A stretch of DNA of 64,000 nt, taken from Salinarimonas sp. (GTDB taxonomy: Bacteria > Pseudomonadota > Alphaproteobacteria > Rhizobiales > Beijerinckiaceae). Shown here one piece after another: positions 41,780-49,673 of the stretch. The position numbers were made by a program, and so were the translations under genes. The stretch lies in assembly GCF_040111675.1 (NCBI RefSeq), contig NZ_CP157794.1, positions 2,129,501-2,193,500 of the forward strand, read 5' to 3'. A model generated the notes under the pieces. It was given only the letters and a program-made list of their open reading frames with translations, ran no database searches and was not told the DNA's origin. Position 1 is the stretch's first letter; each line of letters starts with the position of its first letter.

Positions 41780-42814
41780 GTGAGCGTGAATACCGGACAC
41801 CTTATGCCGCGCGTGCCCCTCGGACGGAGCGGATTGCGGGTCTCGCGCCTGTGCCTCGGCACGATGACCTTCGGCGCCCGCACGGACGAGGCCGAGGCGG
41901 CGCGCATCTACGCCCGCGCCCGCGATCTCGGGGTCGACTTCCTCGACACGGCGGACACCTATGCCGGCGGCGCCTCGGAGGCGATCGTCGGGCGCCTGAT
42001 CGCCGGCCATCGCGACGAGATCGTCCTCGCCTCGAAGCTCGGCAACCCTGTCGGGCCGGGCCCGAACCAGCGCGGGCTCTCGCCCGCCTGGATGTCCCGC
42101 GAGGTCCCGCGCATGCTGAAGCGGCTCGCGACCGATCGCATCGACGTGCTCTACCTCCACAAGGAGGATCCGCACGCGCCGCTCGAGGAGACCGTGCGCG
42201 GGCTCGAGCGGCTGGTGCGGGCGGGCGACGTGCTCGCCGTCGGCGTCTCGAACCACAAGGCCTGGCGCGTGGCGCGCCTCGTCGCCCTGTGCGAGGAGGC
42301 CGGCATCGGAACGCCCGTCGTCTGCCAGCCGCTCTACCACGCCCTCAACCGCACGGCCGAGATCGAGCTCCTGCCGGCCTGCGCGGCGCTCGGCCTGTCG
42401 GTCTTTCCCTACAGCCCGATGGCGCGCGGCGTGCTCAGCGGCAAGTACGCGCCGGGCGCCGCCGCGCCGGACGACAGCCGCGCGGCCGTCCGCGACAGGC
42501 GCCTGCTCGAGACGGAATTCCGGCCCGAGACCCTCGCCGCCGCGGCGCGCCTCGCGGAGCACGCGGCCGCCCGCGGCGTCTCGCCGGGCGCCCTCGCGAT
42601 CGCCTTCGTGCTGGCCAATCCGCTGGTGGGCGGCTGCATCGTCGGGCCGCGCACGCGCGACCAGCTCGCGCCCTACGAGGAAGCGCTGCGTCTCGCCTGG
42701 ACGCCGGAGGACGAGAAGGTGGTCGCGGCGATCGTTCCCGCGGGCGCCACGGCCGCGCCGCATTTCGTCGACCCGGCCTATCCCGTCGAGGGGAGGCCCC
42801 GGTCCGGCGCTTGA
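41780..42814 (+). CDS. Aldo/keto reductase
   Basis: 344 residues from GTG 41780, preceded by GAGGAG. ATG 41804 (MPRVPLGRSGL) is an alternative nearer the usual family start. It has LCLGTMTFGARTDEAEA, then the catalytic FLDTADTYAGG with Asp and Tyr, the Lys in IVLASKLGNPVG and the His in DVLYLHKEDPHAP. QPLYHALNRTAEIELLPAC and SPMARGVLSGKYAP are typical of the YghZ/Tas-like NADPH-dependent group. It reduces aldehydes or ketones; the substrate is not predictable. It stands as a single gene between the kinase and the Crp/Fnr regulator. Confidence 0.92.
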   Translation: MSVNTGHLMPRVPLGRSGLRVSRLCLGTMTFGARTDEAEAARIYARARDLGVDFLDTADTYAGGASEAIVGRLIAGHRDEIVLASKLGNPVGPGPNQRGLSPAWMSREVPRMLKRLATDRIDVLYLHKEDPHAPLEETVRGLERLVRAGDVLAVGVSNHKAWRVARLVALCEEAGIGTPVVCQPLYHALNRTAEIELLPACAALGLSVFPYSPMARGVLSGKYAPGAAAPDDSRAAVRDRRLLETEFRPETLAAAARLAEHAAARGVSPGALAIAFVLANPLVGGCIVGPRTRDQLAPYEEALRLAWTPEDEKVVAAIVPAGATAAPHFVDPAYPVEGRPRSGA

Positions 42815-42934
42815 AGGCGGACTACGACTTTCGGACAACCTCGCCCGGTACGCGTTGCGGGAGGCGGCGAGCTCGGCTTTAGATCTTTAGATCGGGCGCC
42901 GGCGAACCGCCGTCCGTGCACACGATCCGCCTTG

Positions 42935-43675
42935 ATGCGAGAAAGGACCGACGCCTTGATCGAGGAACTCCGCCGCAATGCGGTGCTCGCGGCGCTCCGC
43001 TCGGATGCCCTCGTCGAGGTCGCCCGCCATGCCGAGATCCGAACGGTGCGCTCGGGCGAGGTGCTCTATTCGCGGGACACGGCGTTCACGCAGGCGATCT
43101 TCCCGCTCGACTGCGTCGTCTCGCTGATGATCGCGGAGGAGGATCGCCTGGTCGAGGCGGCGAGCATCGGGCGGGAGGGCTTCGTCGGCGTCGCCCTGCT
43201 GTTTCGCGAGCGGCGGGCCTTGAGCAGCTCGACGGTCCAGGTTTCCGGACGAGCGGCGTTCGTTCCGATGCAGGCGCTCGAGGAGGCGTTTCCACGATTC
43301 GCGTGCATCCAGGACGCGATGCTCGCATATGCGCAGCGCTTCATCGCCGAGTTGATGGTCTCGGTCTCCTGTCTGCGCCTCCATCGGGCCGACCGCCGCG
43401 TCGCTCTGTGGCTGAGCCGCGCGTTCGCGCGCACCGGCACCGCGTCGATCGAGATCACCCATCAGGCTCTGTCCGAGGCGCTCGGGCTGCGTCGGGCGAC
43501 GGTGACGGAGGCCTGCCTCGATCTGCAGAGCGCGGGGACGATCGACGGGGGCCGCGGCTGGATCACGTTGTGCGATCCGGAGGCGCTGGCGGAAGCGGCG
43601 TGCCCCTGCCACGGGCGTCTGGAGCGTCTCCACGCAACGGGCGCGCCGCGGCTTCCGTCCCACGATCGCAGCTGA
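42935..43675 (+). CDS. Crp/Fnr-family transcriptional regulator
   Basis: 246 residues from ATG 42935; a TTG three bases earlier is in frame. The N-terminal cyclic-nucleotide-binding-like barrel has RSGEVLYSRDTAFTQAIFPLDC and EAASIGREGFVGVALLF. The C-terminal winged helix has VALWLSRAF, ITHQALSEALGLRRATVTEA (the recognition helix) and SAGTIDGGRGWITLCD. It lacks the N-terminal Fe-S cysteine cluster of FNR; the few Cys (CPCHGRL) lie at the C-terminus. It most resembles alphaproteobacterial Crp/Fnr proteins of unknown ligand. No obvious operator copy was found next to it. Confidence 0.9.
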   Translation: MRERTDALIEELRRNAVLAALRSDALVEVARHAEIRTVRSGEVLYSRDTAFTQAIFPLDCVVSLMIAEEDRLVEAASIGREGFVGVALLFRERRALSSSTVQVSGRAAFVPMQALEEAFPRFACIQDAMLAYAQRFIAELMVSVSCLRLHRADRRVALWLSRAFARTGTASIEITHQALSEALGLRRATVTEACLDLQSAGTIDGGRGWITLCDPEALAEAACPCHGRLERLHATGAPRLPSHDRS

Positions 43676-43904
43676 TCGCCCGCTCCGGTAAGACCGTTTC
43701 GCAGCGGCACATGTTCGCGCCGTAACGGATCAGGGCGATGGTTCACACGTGCCGCGTGCATCGGATCGCCGCCGCCGGCGGCGGGCGTCGCGTCCCGCGA
43801 TCGGACACGGAAAAATTTCGTTGCGGAACGGATTTTTTACGGCTGACCGGCTCGGAGGGCTCGCAATGATCGCCGACCCCGATGGCTTGCAGGCCTGAAT
43901 CGTA

Positions 43905-43938
43905 GCGGGACCGCGGCCCGAGGCGACCGCGGTCCCGC
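43905..43938 (-). terminator. Strong hairpin downstream of the E1-beta gene
   Basis: A perfect 12-bp stem, 43905-43916/43927-43938 (GCGGGACCGCGG/CCGCGGTCCCGC) with a 10-nt loop, lies 12 nt after the stop of the minus-strand E1-beta gene. It is a good factor-independent-like terminator but lacks a T-run. The rest of the 43676-43950 gap contains an AT-rich patch (43807-43850) and no gene. Confidence 0.6.
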
Positions 43939-43950
43939 ATCGCGCGATCG

Positions 43951-44931
43951 TCAGGACGCGTCGCGCAGGCGCTCCACGCCGAGGAGACGGCCCACGGCCG
44001 CGACCACGTCGTGCGCCTGGGGCGCGTAGGCCTGCTCGAGCGGGAAGCTCGCCGGGGCGGGCGCGTCGGGGCCAGTGAGCCGCACGATCGGCGCGCGCAG
44101 GGCCGCGAAGCCCTCCTCGGCAACGAGCGCCGCGATCTCCGCGCCGACGCCGCAGATGCGGCTCGCCTCGTGGACGACCACGAGCCGGCCGGTCTTGCGC
44201 ACCGAGCGCAGGATCGCCGCCTCGTCGAGGGGCTTGATGGTGCGCAGGTCGATCACCTCGCACGAGACCCCCTCCGCCGCGAGCGTCTCGGCGGCGGCGA
44301 GGCAGGCGCCCATGGTCTTGGCGTAGGAGACGAGGGTCACGTCCGTCCCCTCCCGTCGCACGGCGGCGACGCCGAGCGGGATCGGCCCGGCGTCCTCGGC
44401 GACCTCGCCCGGGACGTAGCCGAGCGCGATGTCGTTGAAGAACAGGACCGGGTTGTCGTCGCGGATCGCGGCCTGGAGCAGGCCGTTGGTGTCGGCGGGC
44501 GTCGAGGGCATCACGACCTTCAGGCCGGGCGCATGGGCGAACCAAGCCTCGATGTCGTGGTTGTGCTGCGAGCCCACGCCCCAGCCTCCGCCCGTCATGG
44601 TCATCACCACCATGGGGAAGGAGAACTGGCCGTTGGAGAGATAGCGCAGCTTGCCCGCGCTGTTCACGATCTCGTCCATGGCGTAGCAGAGGAACGGCGC
44701 GAACAGCAGGTCGACGACGGGGCGCAGGCCCGTCGCCGCGGCGCCCGCCGCGGTCCCGGCGACGATGCCCTCGGCGAGCGGCGTGTTGCGCACGCGCGCG
44801 GCCCCGAACTCGGCGAGGAGGTCGCGGCGCTTGGTGGCGACGCCCTCGCCGAAGATCATCACGCGGGGATCGCGTCGCATCTCGGCGAGGAGAGCGGCGC
44901 CGAGCGCGTCGTTGGCGGTCATGGTCGGCAT
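43951..44931 (-). CDS. 2-oxoacid dehydrogenase E1 component, beta subunit
   Basis: 326 residues. It has FGEGVATKRRDLLAEFG, then NTPLAEGIVAGTAAGAAATGLRPV (the conserved TPP-domain interface), MTGGGWGVGSQHNHDIEAWFAHAPGLKVVMPSTP and the C-terminal transketolase-like domain with VIDLRTIKPLDEAAI and VVVHEASRICGVGAEIA. It forms the alpha2-beta2 E1 with the gene 12 bp upstream. The group includes pyruvate, acetoin and branched-chain dehydrogenases. The sequence looks closest to the pyruvate/acetoin side, but no E2 or E3 gene is nearby, so the substrate is open. Confidence 0.9.
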   Translation of the reverse strand: MPTMTANDALGAALLAEMRRDPRVMIFGEGVATKRRDLLAEFGAARVRNTPLAEGIVAGTAAGAAATGLRPVVDLLFAPFLCYAMDEIVNSAGKLRYLSNGQFSFPMVVMTMTGGGWGVGSQHNHDIEAWFAHAPGLKVVMPSTPADTNGLLQAAIRDDNPVLFFNDIALGYVPGEVAEDAGPIPLGVAAVRREGTDVTLVSYAKTMGACLAAAETLAAEGVSCEVIDLRTIKPLDEAAILRSVRKTGRLVVVHEASRICGVGAEIAALVAEEGFAALRAPIVRLTGPDAPAPASFPLEQAYAPQAHDVVAAVGRLLGVERLRDAS

Positions 44932-44943
44932 GGTCGGCTCTCC

Positions 44944-45894
44944 TCAGGCGGCGTAGACGGCGGTCGTCGTCTCGGCGACGTCCGGATAGGGGCTCGCCTC
45001 GGCGAAGGCGACGGCGCGGGCGATCCGCTGGGCGGCGGCGTCCTCGATGGCGCGGATGGTCGGGACCGGGGAGCCGGCGTCGAGGAGGCGGGAGCGCAGG
45101 GCCGCGATCGGGTCGCGGTCGCGCCAGGTCGAGAGCTCGACCGGATCGACGTAGGCCTGGTCGTCCGGCTCGAAATGGCCGCGCAGGCGGTAGGTCGAAA
45201 GCTCCAGCAGGAAGGGCTTGCGCGTGCGCCGGATCTCGGCGGCCGCCTGCGCCGCCGCGTCGTGCACCGCCTCGACGTCGTTGCCGTCGACGCTCGCCCA
45301 GCCCATCCCGTAATGCGCCGCCTGCGGGCCGACGCGCTCGGCGAGCGTCGTCTCCTTGCGGTGCACGAAGGCCTGCCAGGAATTGTTCTCGCAGACGTAC
45401 AGGATGGGCAGATTCCACACGGCCGCCAGGTTCAGCGACTCGTGGAAGCGGCCCTGGGCGGCGGCGCCGTCGCCGAAGAAGCAGGCGACGATGCCCGCCC
45501 CGCCGAGCATCGAGCGCGACAGGGCGACGCCCGTCGCGAGGCCGAGCTCGCCGCCGACGATGGTGGAGGTCAGCACGACGCCGAGCTCCTCGGCGGCGAT
45601 GTGGAGCGAGCCGCTCTTGCCGCCGCAATAGCCGTCGCGCTTGCCCATCACCTCGGCCATCATCCGGCCGGGATCGGCGCCGCGGGCCAGCAGATGCCCG
45701 GCGCTGCGGTGGTTCGTCAGGATCGTGTCGTCCTTCGCGAGCGCGCTCACCACGCCGACGGCGCAGGCTTCCTGGCCGACGGAGGTGCAGGTGCCGGCGG
45801 CCTTGCCGTCGGCGTGCAGGGACACGAGCGCCTCCTCGTAGGCGCGGATGAGCGTCATCAGCTCGAAAGCCTTGAGCCGTTGCTGGCCGTCCAT
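44944..45894 (-). CDS. 2-oxoacid dehydrogenase E1 component, alpha subunit
   Basis: 316 residues from ATG 45894, with AGGAG about 8 nt upstream. It has SVGQEACAVGVVSAL, NHRSAGHLLARG, GYCGGKSGSLHI and the thiamine diphosphate motif GDGAAAQGRFHESLNLAAVWNLP ending in CENNSW, followed by YRLRGHFEPDDQ. This is the alpha subunit of a TPP-dependent dehydrogenase of the pyruvate/acetoin type. Its partner beta subunit follows 12 bp downstream. Upstream on the same strand are a zinc-ribbon micro-protein and a membrane protein, perhaps in one transcript. Confidence 0.9.
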   Translation of the reverse strand: MDGQQRLKAFELMTLIRAYEEALVSLHADGKAAGTCTSVGQEACAVGVVSALAKDDTILTNHRSAGHLLARGADPGRMMAEVMGKRDGYCGGKSGSLHIAAEELGVVLTSTIVGGELGLATGVALSRSMLGGAGIVACFFGDGAAAQGRFHESLNLAAVWNLPILYVCENNSWQAFVHRKETTLAERVGPQAAHYGMGWASVDGNDVEAVHDAAAQAAAEIRRTRKPFLLELSTYRLRGHFEPDDQAYVDPVELSTWRDRDPIAALRSRLLDAGSPVPTIRAIEDAAAQRIARAVAFAEASPYPDVAETTTAVYAA

Positions 45895-45947
45895 GTGGAT
45901 CTCCTGTGGTCGGCTTGAGTCGCTGGGGCCGGGGCGCGGTGCGCGCC

Positions 45948-46142
45948 TCAGGCGGCCGCGCGGATGGATCGAGAGCCGCAGGCGCGGCACGGGATCGCGA
46001 CGGGCGCCGCGATCTGGCGCATCGCGCCGCAGGCGGCGCAGGTCGCCGTCGCCGGAACGAGCGGGCGCGGGCCCGCCGCCATGGCGCGGGCGAGCGCGTC
46101 GCTCGGCCCGGTCACGGCGCAAAGAGGGAAGGGGGCGTTCAT
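45948..46142 (-). CDS. Zinc-ribbon micro-protein, 64 aa
   Basis: 64 residues with a good ribbon: CAACG near residue 35 and CRACG near residue 54, two C-x2-C knuckles that would bind one zinc. ATG 46142 is preceded by GAGGAAA with about 8 nt spacing, which supports expression. The N-terminus is Ala/Pro rich. It lies between a membrane protein and the E1-alpha gene, all on minus. Its function is unknown; it may be a small regulator or chaperone of the neighbouring enzyme, which is inference. Confidence 0.6.
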   Translation of the reverse strand: MNAPFPLCAVTGPSDALARAMAAGPRPLVPATATCAACGAMRQIAAPVAIPCRACGSRSIRAAA

Positions 46143-46164
46143 CGGGCGTTTCCTCGTCTCGAGC

Positions 46165-46590
46165 TCAGAGCGCGCGGGTCTCGACCGCGTCCGCCGTCGC
46201 GTCGGTCGTCGCGACCTGCGTGCGGGTCGCCTTGAAGCCGGCGATCAGGAACAGCACCACGGAGACGACCGTGATCGCCTCGCCGGCGAGCAGCATCGGC
46301 ACGCCGATCGCCTCGTTGCCGCTGACGACCAGGCCGAGGCCGACGAGCATCGGCGGCAAGCCGACGAGGGCGCTCCAGAAATGCGCCGACGCGAGCTTGG
46401 TCGCCGCAGCGGCGGGGAAGAGGCGGTAGAAGGCCCCGTAGATGAAGAAGCCGACCCAGCCCAGCAGGTTGACGTGAACGTGCACCGGCCTGAGCGTGAA
46501 GTCGCTGGTCGCGCCCATGGCCACGCCGAGACCGACGCCGACGGCGAAGAAGACGAAGGCGGCGCGGAAGAAGCGGTTGGAGAGGGTCAT
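46165..46590 (-). CDS. Small heme-copper oxidase subunit I-like membrane protein
   Basis: 141 residues with four hydrophobic helices. The first is FFRAAFVFFAVGVGLGVAMGA. RPVHVHVNLLGWVGFFIYGAFYRLFP then gives a histidine pair in a helix like the early helices of oxidase subunit I (CcoN/NorB group). The protein is far shorter than a true subunit I (about 500 residues) and lacks the CuB ligands, so it cannot be a complete oxidase. Such short paralogues occur near respiratory or stress genes. It may bind heme or quinone at the membrane, though this is only inferred. Confidence 0.7.
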   Translation of the reverse strand: MTLSNRFFRAAFVFFAVGVGLGVAMGATSDFTLRPVHVHVNLLGWVGFFIYGAFYRLFPAAAATKLASAHFWSALVGLPPMLVGLGLVVSGNEAIGVPMLLAGEAITVVSVVLFLIAGFKATRTQVATTDATADAVETRAL

Positions 46591-46641
46591 CTGGGTTCGG
46601 TCCTGTTTTCCGGTTACTGGTTTCGAGCGCGCGCGCGGCGC

Positions 46642-46839
46642 TCAGGGCTTGTTGGCGAGGCGGATGTCGAAGCGGGCGATGCCGCGCTCGCGCATCTCGT
46701 CGTCGTCGAGGCGCAGCCCGCGCCGGCCGAGCCGGCGCAGCTTCAGGCGAAGCCGAAGCCACGCGCGGACGAGCAGGCTGCGCCGGCGCAGGCGCGGCGC
46801 GCTCTCGGCTTCGTAGAGAGTGTGACGGGCGATGATCAT
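46642..46839 (-). CDS. DUF1127-like small basic protein
   Basis: 65 residues from ATG 46839. The N-terminal half is Arg/Leu rich (RRSLLVRAWLRLRLKLRRLG) and the C-terminal part DDDEMRERGIARFDIRLAN matches the L-x-D-h-G-h-x-R-x-D-h pattern of DUF1127 proteins. These small proteins bind RNA or influence phosphate and stress responses in some alphaproteobacteria. It lies upstream of the oxidase-like membrane protein in the same direction. The start is not backed by a strong ribosome-binding site. Confidence 0.62.
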   Translation of the reverse strand: MIIARHTLYEAESAPRLRRRSLLVRAWLRLRLKLRRLGRRGLRLDDDEMRERGIARFDIRLANKP

Positions 46840-46856
46840 GGCTCGTGATCTCGTGC

Positions 46857-46997
46857 TCAGGTTCGCTGTCCGGAGACCGCGAGCGGGCGGGGCGCCTTGA
46901 TCTCCTCGATCAGGGCGGCGACCTCCCGCAGCCGGCGGGCGCGCGCCTCCTCGGGGCGTTCCTCGGCTCGCTCTCGGCGCTTGAAGAAGACTTGCAT
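46857..46997 (-). CDS. Hypothetical micro-protein, 46 aa
   Basis: 46 residues starting at ATG 46997, preceded by GGAGG with an 8-nt spacer, which is the main support. The sequence is highly charged (MQVFFKRRERAEERPEEARA onward), with a predicted helix LREVAALIEEIKAP. No family recognised. It is first in the minus-strand run leading to the DUF1127-like, oxidase-like, zinc-ribbon and E1 genes. Confidence 0.5.
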   Translation of the reverse strand: MQVFFKRRERAEERPEEARARRLREVAALIEEIKAPRPLAVSGQRT

Positions 46998-47303
46998 CGC
47001 TCGGGCCTCCGTCGTGTGGCCCGGGATGTGTAGGAGCCGTGGATTTCCTGCGAATTGCGTAGCGAAAGGGCAGATCGGAACCTTCGTTTCGCGTGACGCG
47101 CCGCGTGTGGCGTAAATGTTTCGTCGGGCGCGCGCCGCGAAACAAACGCCGCCGACGACGACATGCGCACGCAATCGCGCGCGCGTAGGAGAGGGGACGC
47201 GTCGTGCCGCTTGGAGCGTGTGCGTCGCGGGTGTAAGAGTCCTCGCCGTCCGCGTCGCGCCCACGCCTCGTTCGGATGGCGCGACTTACGGGCGACGTGC
47301 AGC
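46998..47303. promoter_or_regulatory. Divergent control region between micro-protein run and histidine kinase
   Basis: A 306-bp gap between divergent transcription units, so it must contain promoters for both directions. The middle (about 47080-47160) is less GC rich. I found no clean FNR/CRP box (TTGAT-N4-ATCAA), no strong -35/-10 pair and no convincing small gene in it. Confidence 0.35.
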
Positions 47304-49673
47304 ATGCGGATATCGAGCAAGATCGCGCTCGTCGGCGGCATCCCGATCGCCATCGCGGCGGCGATCGCGGTGGCGGCGTGGCTGCTGCTGGGCCAGGCGG
47401 AGCGCGCCCGCAACGGCTCGGCGCTCGCCGGCGCGACCTATCGCGAGATCGCCGACCTGACCCGCACCAGCGACGACTACGTCCGTGCGCTGCCGACCCG
47501 TCGCGTGGAGCACGCGATCCGCTTCTCCATCCTGGCCGACAGCGCGGAGGCGACCCTCATCGCCCTCGTCTCGGCCGAGGTCGAGGAGAGCCGCCAGACC
47601 TCCGCCCGGCGCCTGCGCGACTCGCTGCGGACCTATCGCGCGCAGATGGACGACCTCGTGGCGCTGACCACGCGGACCGACGCGCTGATCGCGGAGATGG
47701 GCCTGCGCGCTTCCGAGCTGATCGCGCTCGCCGACCAGGCTCGCGAGCGTCAGCGCGCCTCCAACGCCGACATCGCCGAGACGCTCGCCGACGGCGACCG
47801 GCAGATGAGGCTCGCCCGGGACATCGTCGACGCGGCGCAGGAGGCCCGCGCCGCCGTGCTCGCGCTCGAGGCGATGCGTCTGTCGCGGGAGACGACGCCC
47901 AGCGCCTTTCTCGATCCGGAGCGCGCCCGCCGCGTCCGCTTCGGCCAGGCGCGCCTGCGCAACGCGTCGCTCGATCTCGCCGCCGCCCTGCAGACGGCGG
48001 CGCGCGCCGAGGAGGCCGCTCGCGCCGAGGCTGCGCTCGCGGCCTATGCCGAGGCCGTCGAGGCGCGCGGCGCCGAGCGGATCCTGCGCCGCGCCGACAG
48101 GACCGCGGCCGAGGTGACGGCCTATGTCGACGACCTGATCAAGATCCACGCGAGCGAGCAGCGCGCCCTCCACGACGAGACCGGCCAGCTCTTCGCCTAT
48201 TCCGTCGAGGCGGCGGAGACCGAGCAGGCCACCCAGAACGTCGCTGTCGAGACCCTCAAGCTCGGCCGGCGCACCGCCGACGCCCTGGCGAGCCGCGACG
48301 TCGCGACCGTCGACGCCGTCCTCGCCGAAAGCCGGGCGCTGCTCGAGCGGATGGCCGCCCTGCCGATCTCGCCCCTGATCCAGACCGAGATGATCGACGC
48401 CATCGAGGACTGGAGCGGGCGGCTGTCGACGACGGCCCTGGGCCTCTCGGAGCAGAACGCGCTGCTCCTCGAGATGGGGCGCACCGCGCAGTCGATGCTG
48501 CTCGGCGCCCAGGACCTCAACGACGTGCTCGCCGGTCACGCCCATCGCATCGGCGAGACCGTGCGGCGCATCCTCGTGCTCGGCGCCGCCTTCGGCCTGC
48601 TGCTCGGCACGCTCGCCGCCTTCGTCGTCGCGCGCTCGATCACGCGGCCGGTTCGGCGCCTGCGCGAGGACATGCTCCACCTCGCCCGCGACCCCACCGC
48701 CGGCGTGATCGCGCCGCCCAAGGAGGGCTGGGGGCTCGGCCGCGACGGGCGCATCCGCGACGAGCTCACCTCGATGGCGCACGCCGTCAACGTCTTCGTC
48801 ACCGAGATCGGCCGGCGCGAGAGCGACCTGCGCCGCGCCAAGGACGAGGTCGACGCCGCCCTCGACGAGCTGCGCCGCACCCAGGCGGACCTGATCCAGG
48901 CCGAGAAGCTCGCCTCGCTGGGCCAGCTCGTCGCCGGCGTCGCCCACGAGATCAACACCCCGCTCGGCGTCGCGCTCACCACGGCGACGACGCTCGAGGG
49001 CGAGGTCGGACGGCTGCGCACCAGCGTCGCCAGCGGCCGGGTCCTGCGTTCCGAGCTCGACCGCACGCTCGCGCGCCTCACCGAGGGCGCGGGCCTCGTC
49101 CACGTGAACCTCGCCCGCGCCGCCGACATGGTGCAGAGCTTCAAGCGCGTCGCCGCCGACCAGACGAGCGAGGACCGCCGCCGCTTCGACATGGCCGAGT
49201 GGCTGCGCGAGCTCCTCACCAGCCTCGGCCCCGCCTTGCGCAAGCGCGGCCACGAGGTCGAGACCGAATGCCCGGCCGATCTCGTGCTCGACACCTATCC
49301 CGGCGCCCTCGCGCAGGTGCTCACCAACCTGATCATGAACGCCGTCGACCACGCCTTCGCCGAGGGCGAGGTCGGCCGCATGCGCCTCGTCGTGGAGCGC
49401 CGCGGCGCGAACGGCGTGCGCATCGTCTTCTCCGACGACGGCCGCGGCATCGCGCCCGAGAGCGCGGCCAGGGTGTTCGAGCCCTTCTACACCACCGCCC
49501 GCGAGCGCGGAAACACGGGGCTCGGCCTGCACATCGTCTACAACCTGGTCACCGCCAAGCTGATGGGCAAGATCGAGCTCGACGCCCGCGCCGGGGAGGG
49601 CGCGCGCTTCGTCATCGACCTGCCCCTCTCGCCCGAGCGCGGCGAGGAGCCCGTGAACGTCGCCGCCCAATGA
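47304..49673 (+). CDS. Membrane sensor histidine kinase with long periplasmic sensor region
   Basis: 789 residues from ATG 47304. The first membrane helix is at residues 6-28 (ALVGGIPIAIAAAIAVAAWL) and a second near 420-445 (LVLGAAFGLLLGTLAAFVV). Between them lie about 390 mostly helical residues, probably periplasmic. A HAMP domain follows (about 445-500) with a coiled coil, then the dimerisation helix with phospho-acceptor His in VAGVAHEINTPLG (about 547). The ATPase domain has LIMNAVDHAFAE, FSDDGRGIAP and GNTGLGLHIV. It is translationally coupled to the downstream peptide-binding protein gene and heads a four-gene signalling operon. Confidence 0.93.
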   Translation: MRISSKIALVGGIPIAIAAAIAVAAWLLLGQAERARNGSALAGATYREIADLTRTSDDYVRALPTRRVEHAIRFSILADSAEATLIALVSAEVEESRQTSARRLRDSLRTYRAQMDDLVALTTRTDALIAEMGLRASELIALADQARERQRASNADIAETLADGDRQMRLARDIVDAAQEARAAVLALEAMRLSRETTPSAFLDPERARRVRFGQARLRNASLDLAAALQTAARAEEAARAEAALAAYAEAVEARGAERILRRADRTAAEVTAYVDDLIKIHASEQRALHDETGQLFAYSVEAAETEQATQNVAVETLKLGRRTADALASRDVATVDAVLAESRALLERMAALPISPLIQTEMIDAIEDWSGRLSTTALGLSEQNALLLEMGRTAQSMLLGAQDLNDVLAGHAHRIGETVRRILVLGAAFGLLLGTLAAFVVARSITRPVRRLREDMLHLARDPTAGVIAPPKEGWGLGRDGRIRDELTSMAHAVNVFVTEIGRRESDLRRAKDEVDAALDELRRTQADLIQAEKLASLGQLVAGVAHEINTPLGVALTTATTLEGEVGRLRTSVASGRVLRSELDRTLARLTEGAGLVHVNLARAADMVQSFKRVAADQTSEDRRRFDMAEWLRELLTSLGPALRKRGHEVETECPADLVLDTYPGALAQVLTNLIMNAVDHAFAEGEVGRMRLVVERRGANGVRIVFSDDGRGIAPESAARVFEPFYTTARERGNTGLGLHIVYNLVTAKLMGKIELDARAGEGARFVIDLPLSPERGEEPVNVAAQ

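Noticed and set aside
43951..45894. Acetoin dehydrogenase operon
   Set aside because: No acoC-like E2, E3, AcoR or acoX gene accompanies the E1 genes, so a specific acetoin role is not supported.
46998..47303. FNR/CRP binding site in the divergent region upstream of the histidine kinase
   Set aside because: No TTGAT-N4-ATCAA or TGTGA-N6-TCACA-like palindrome was found on reading the region.
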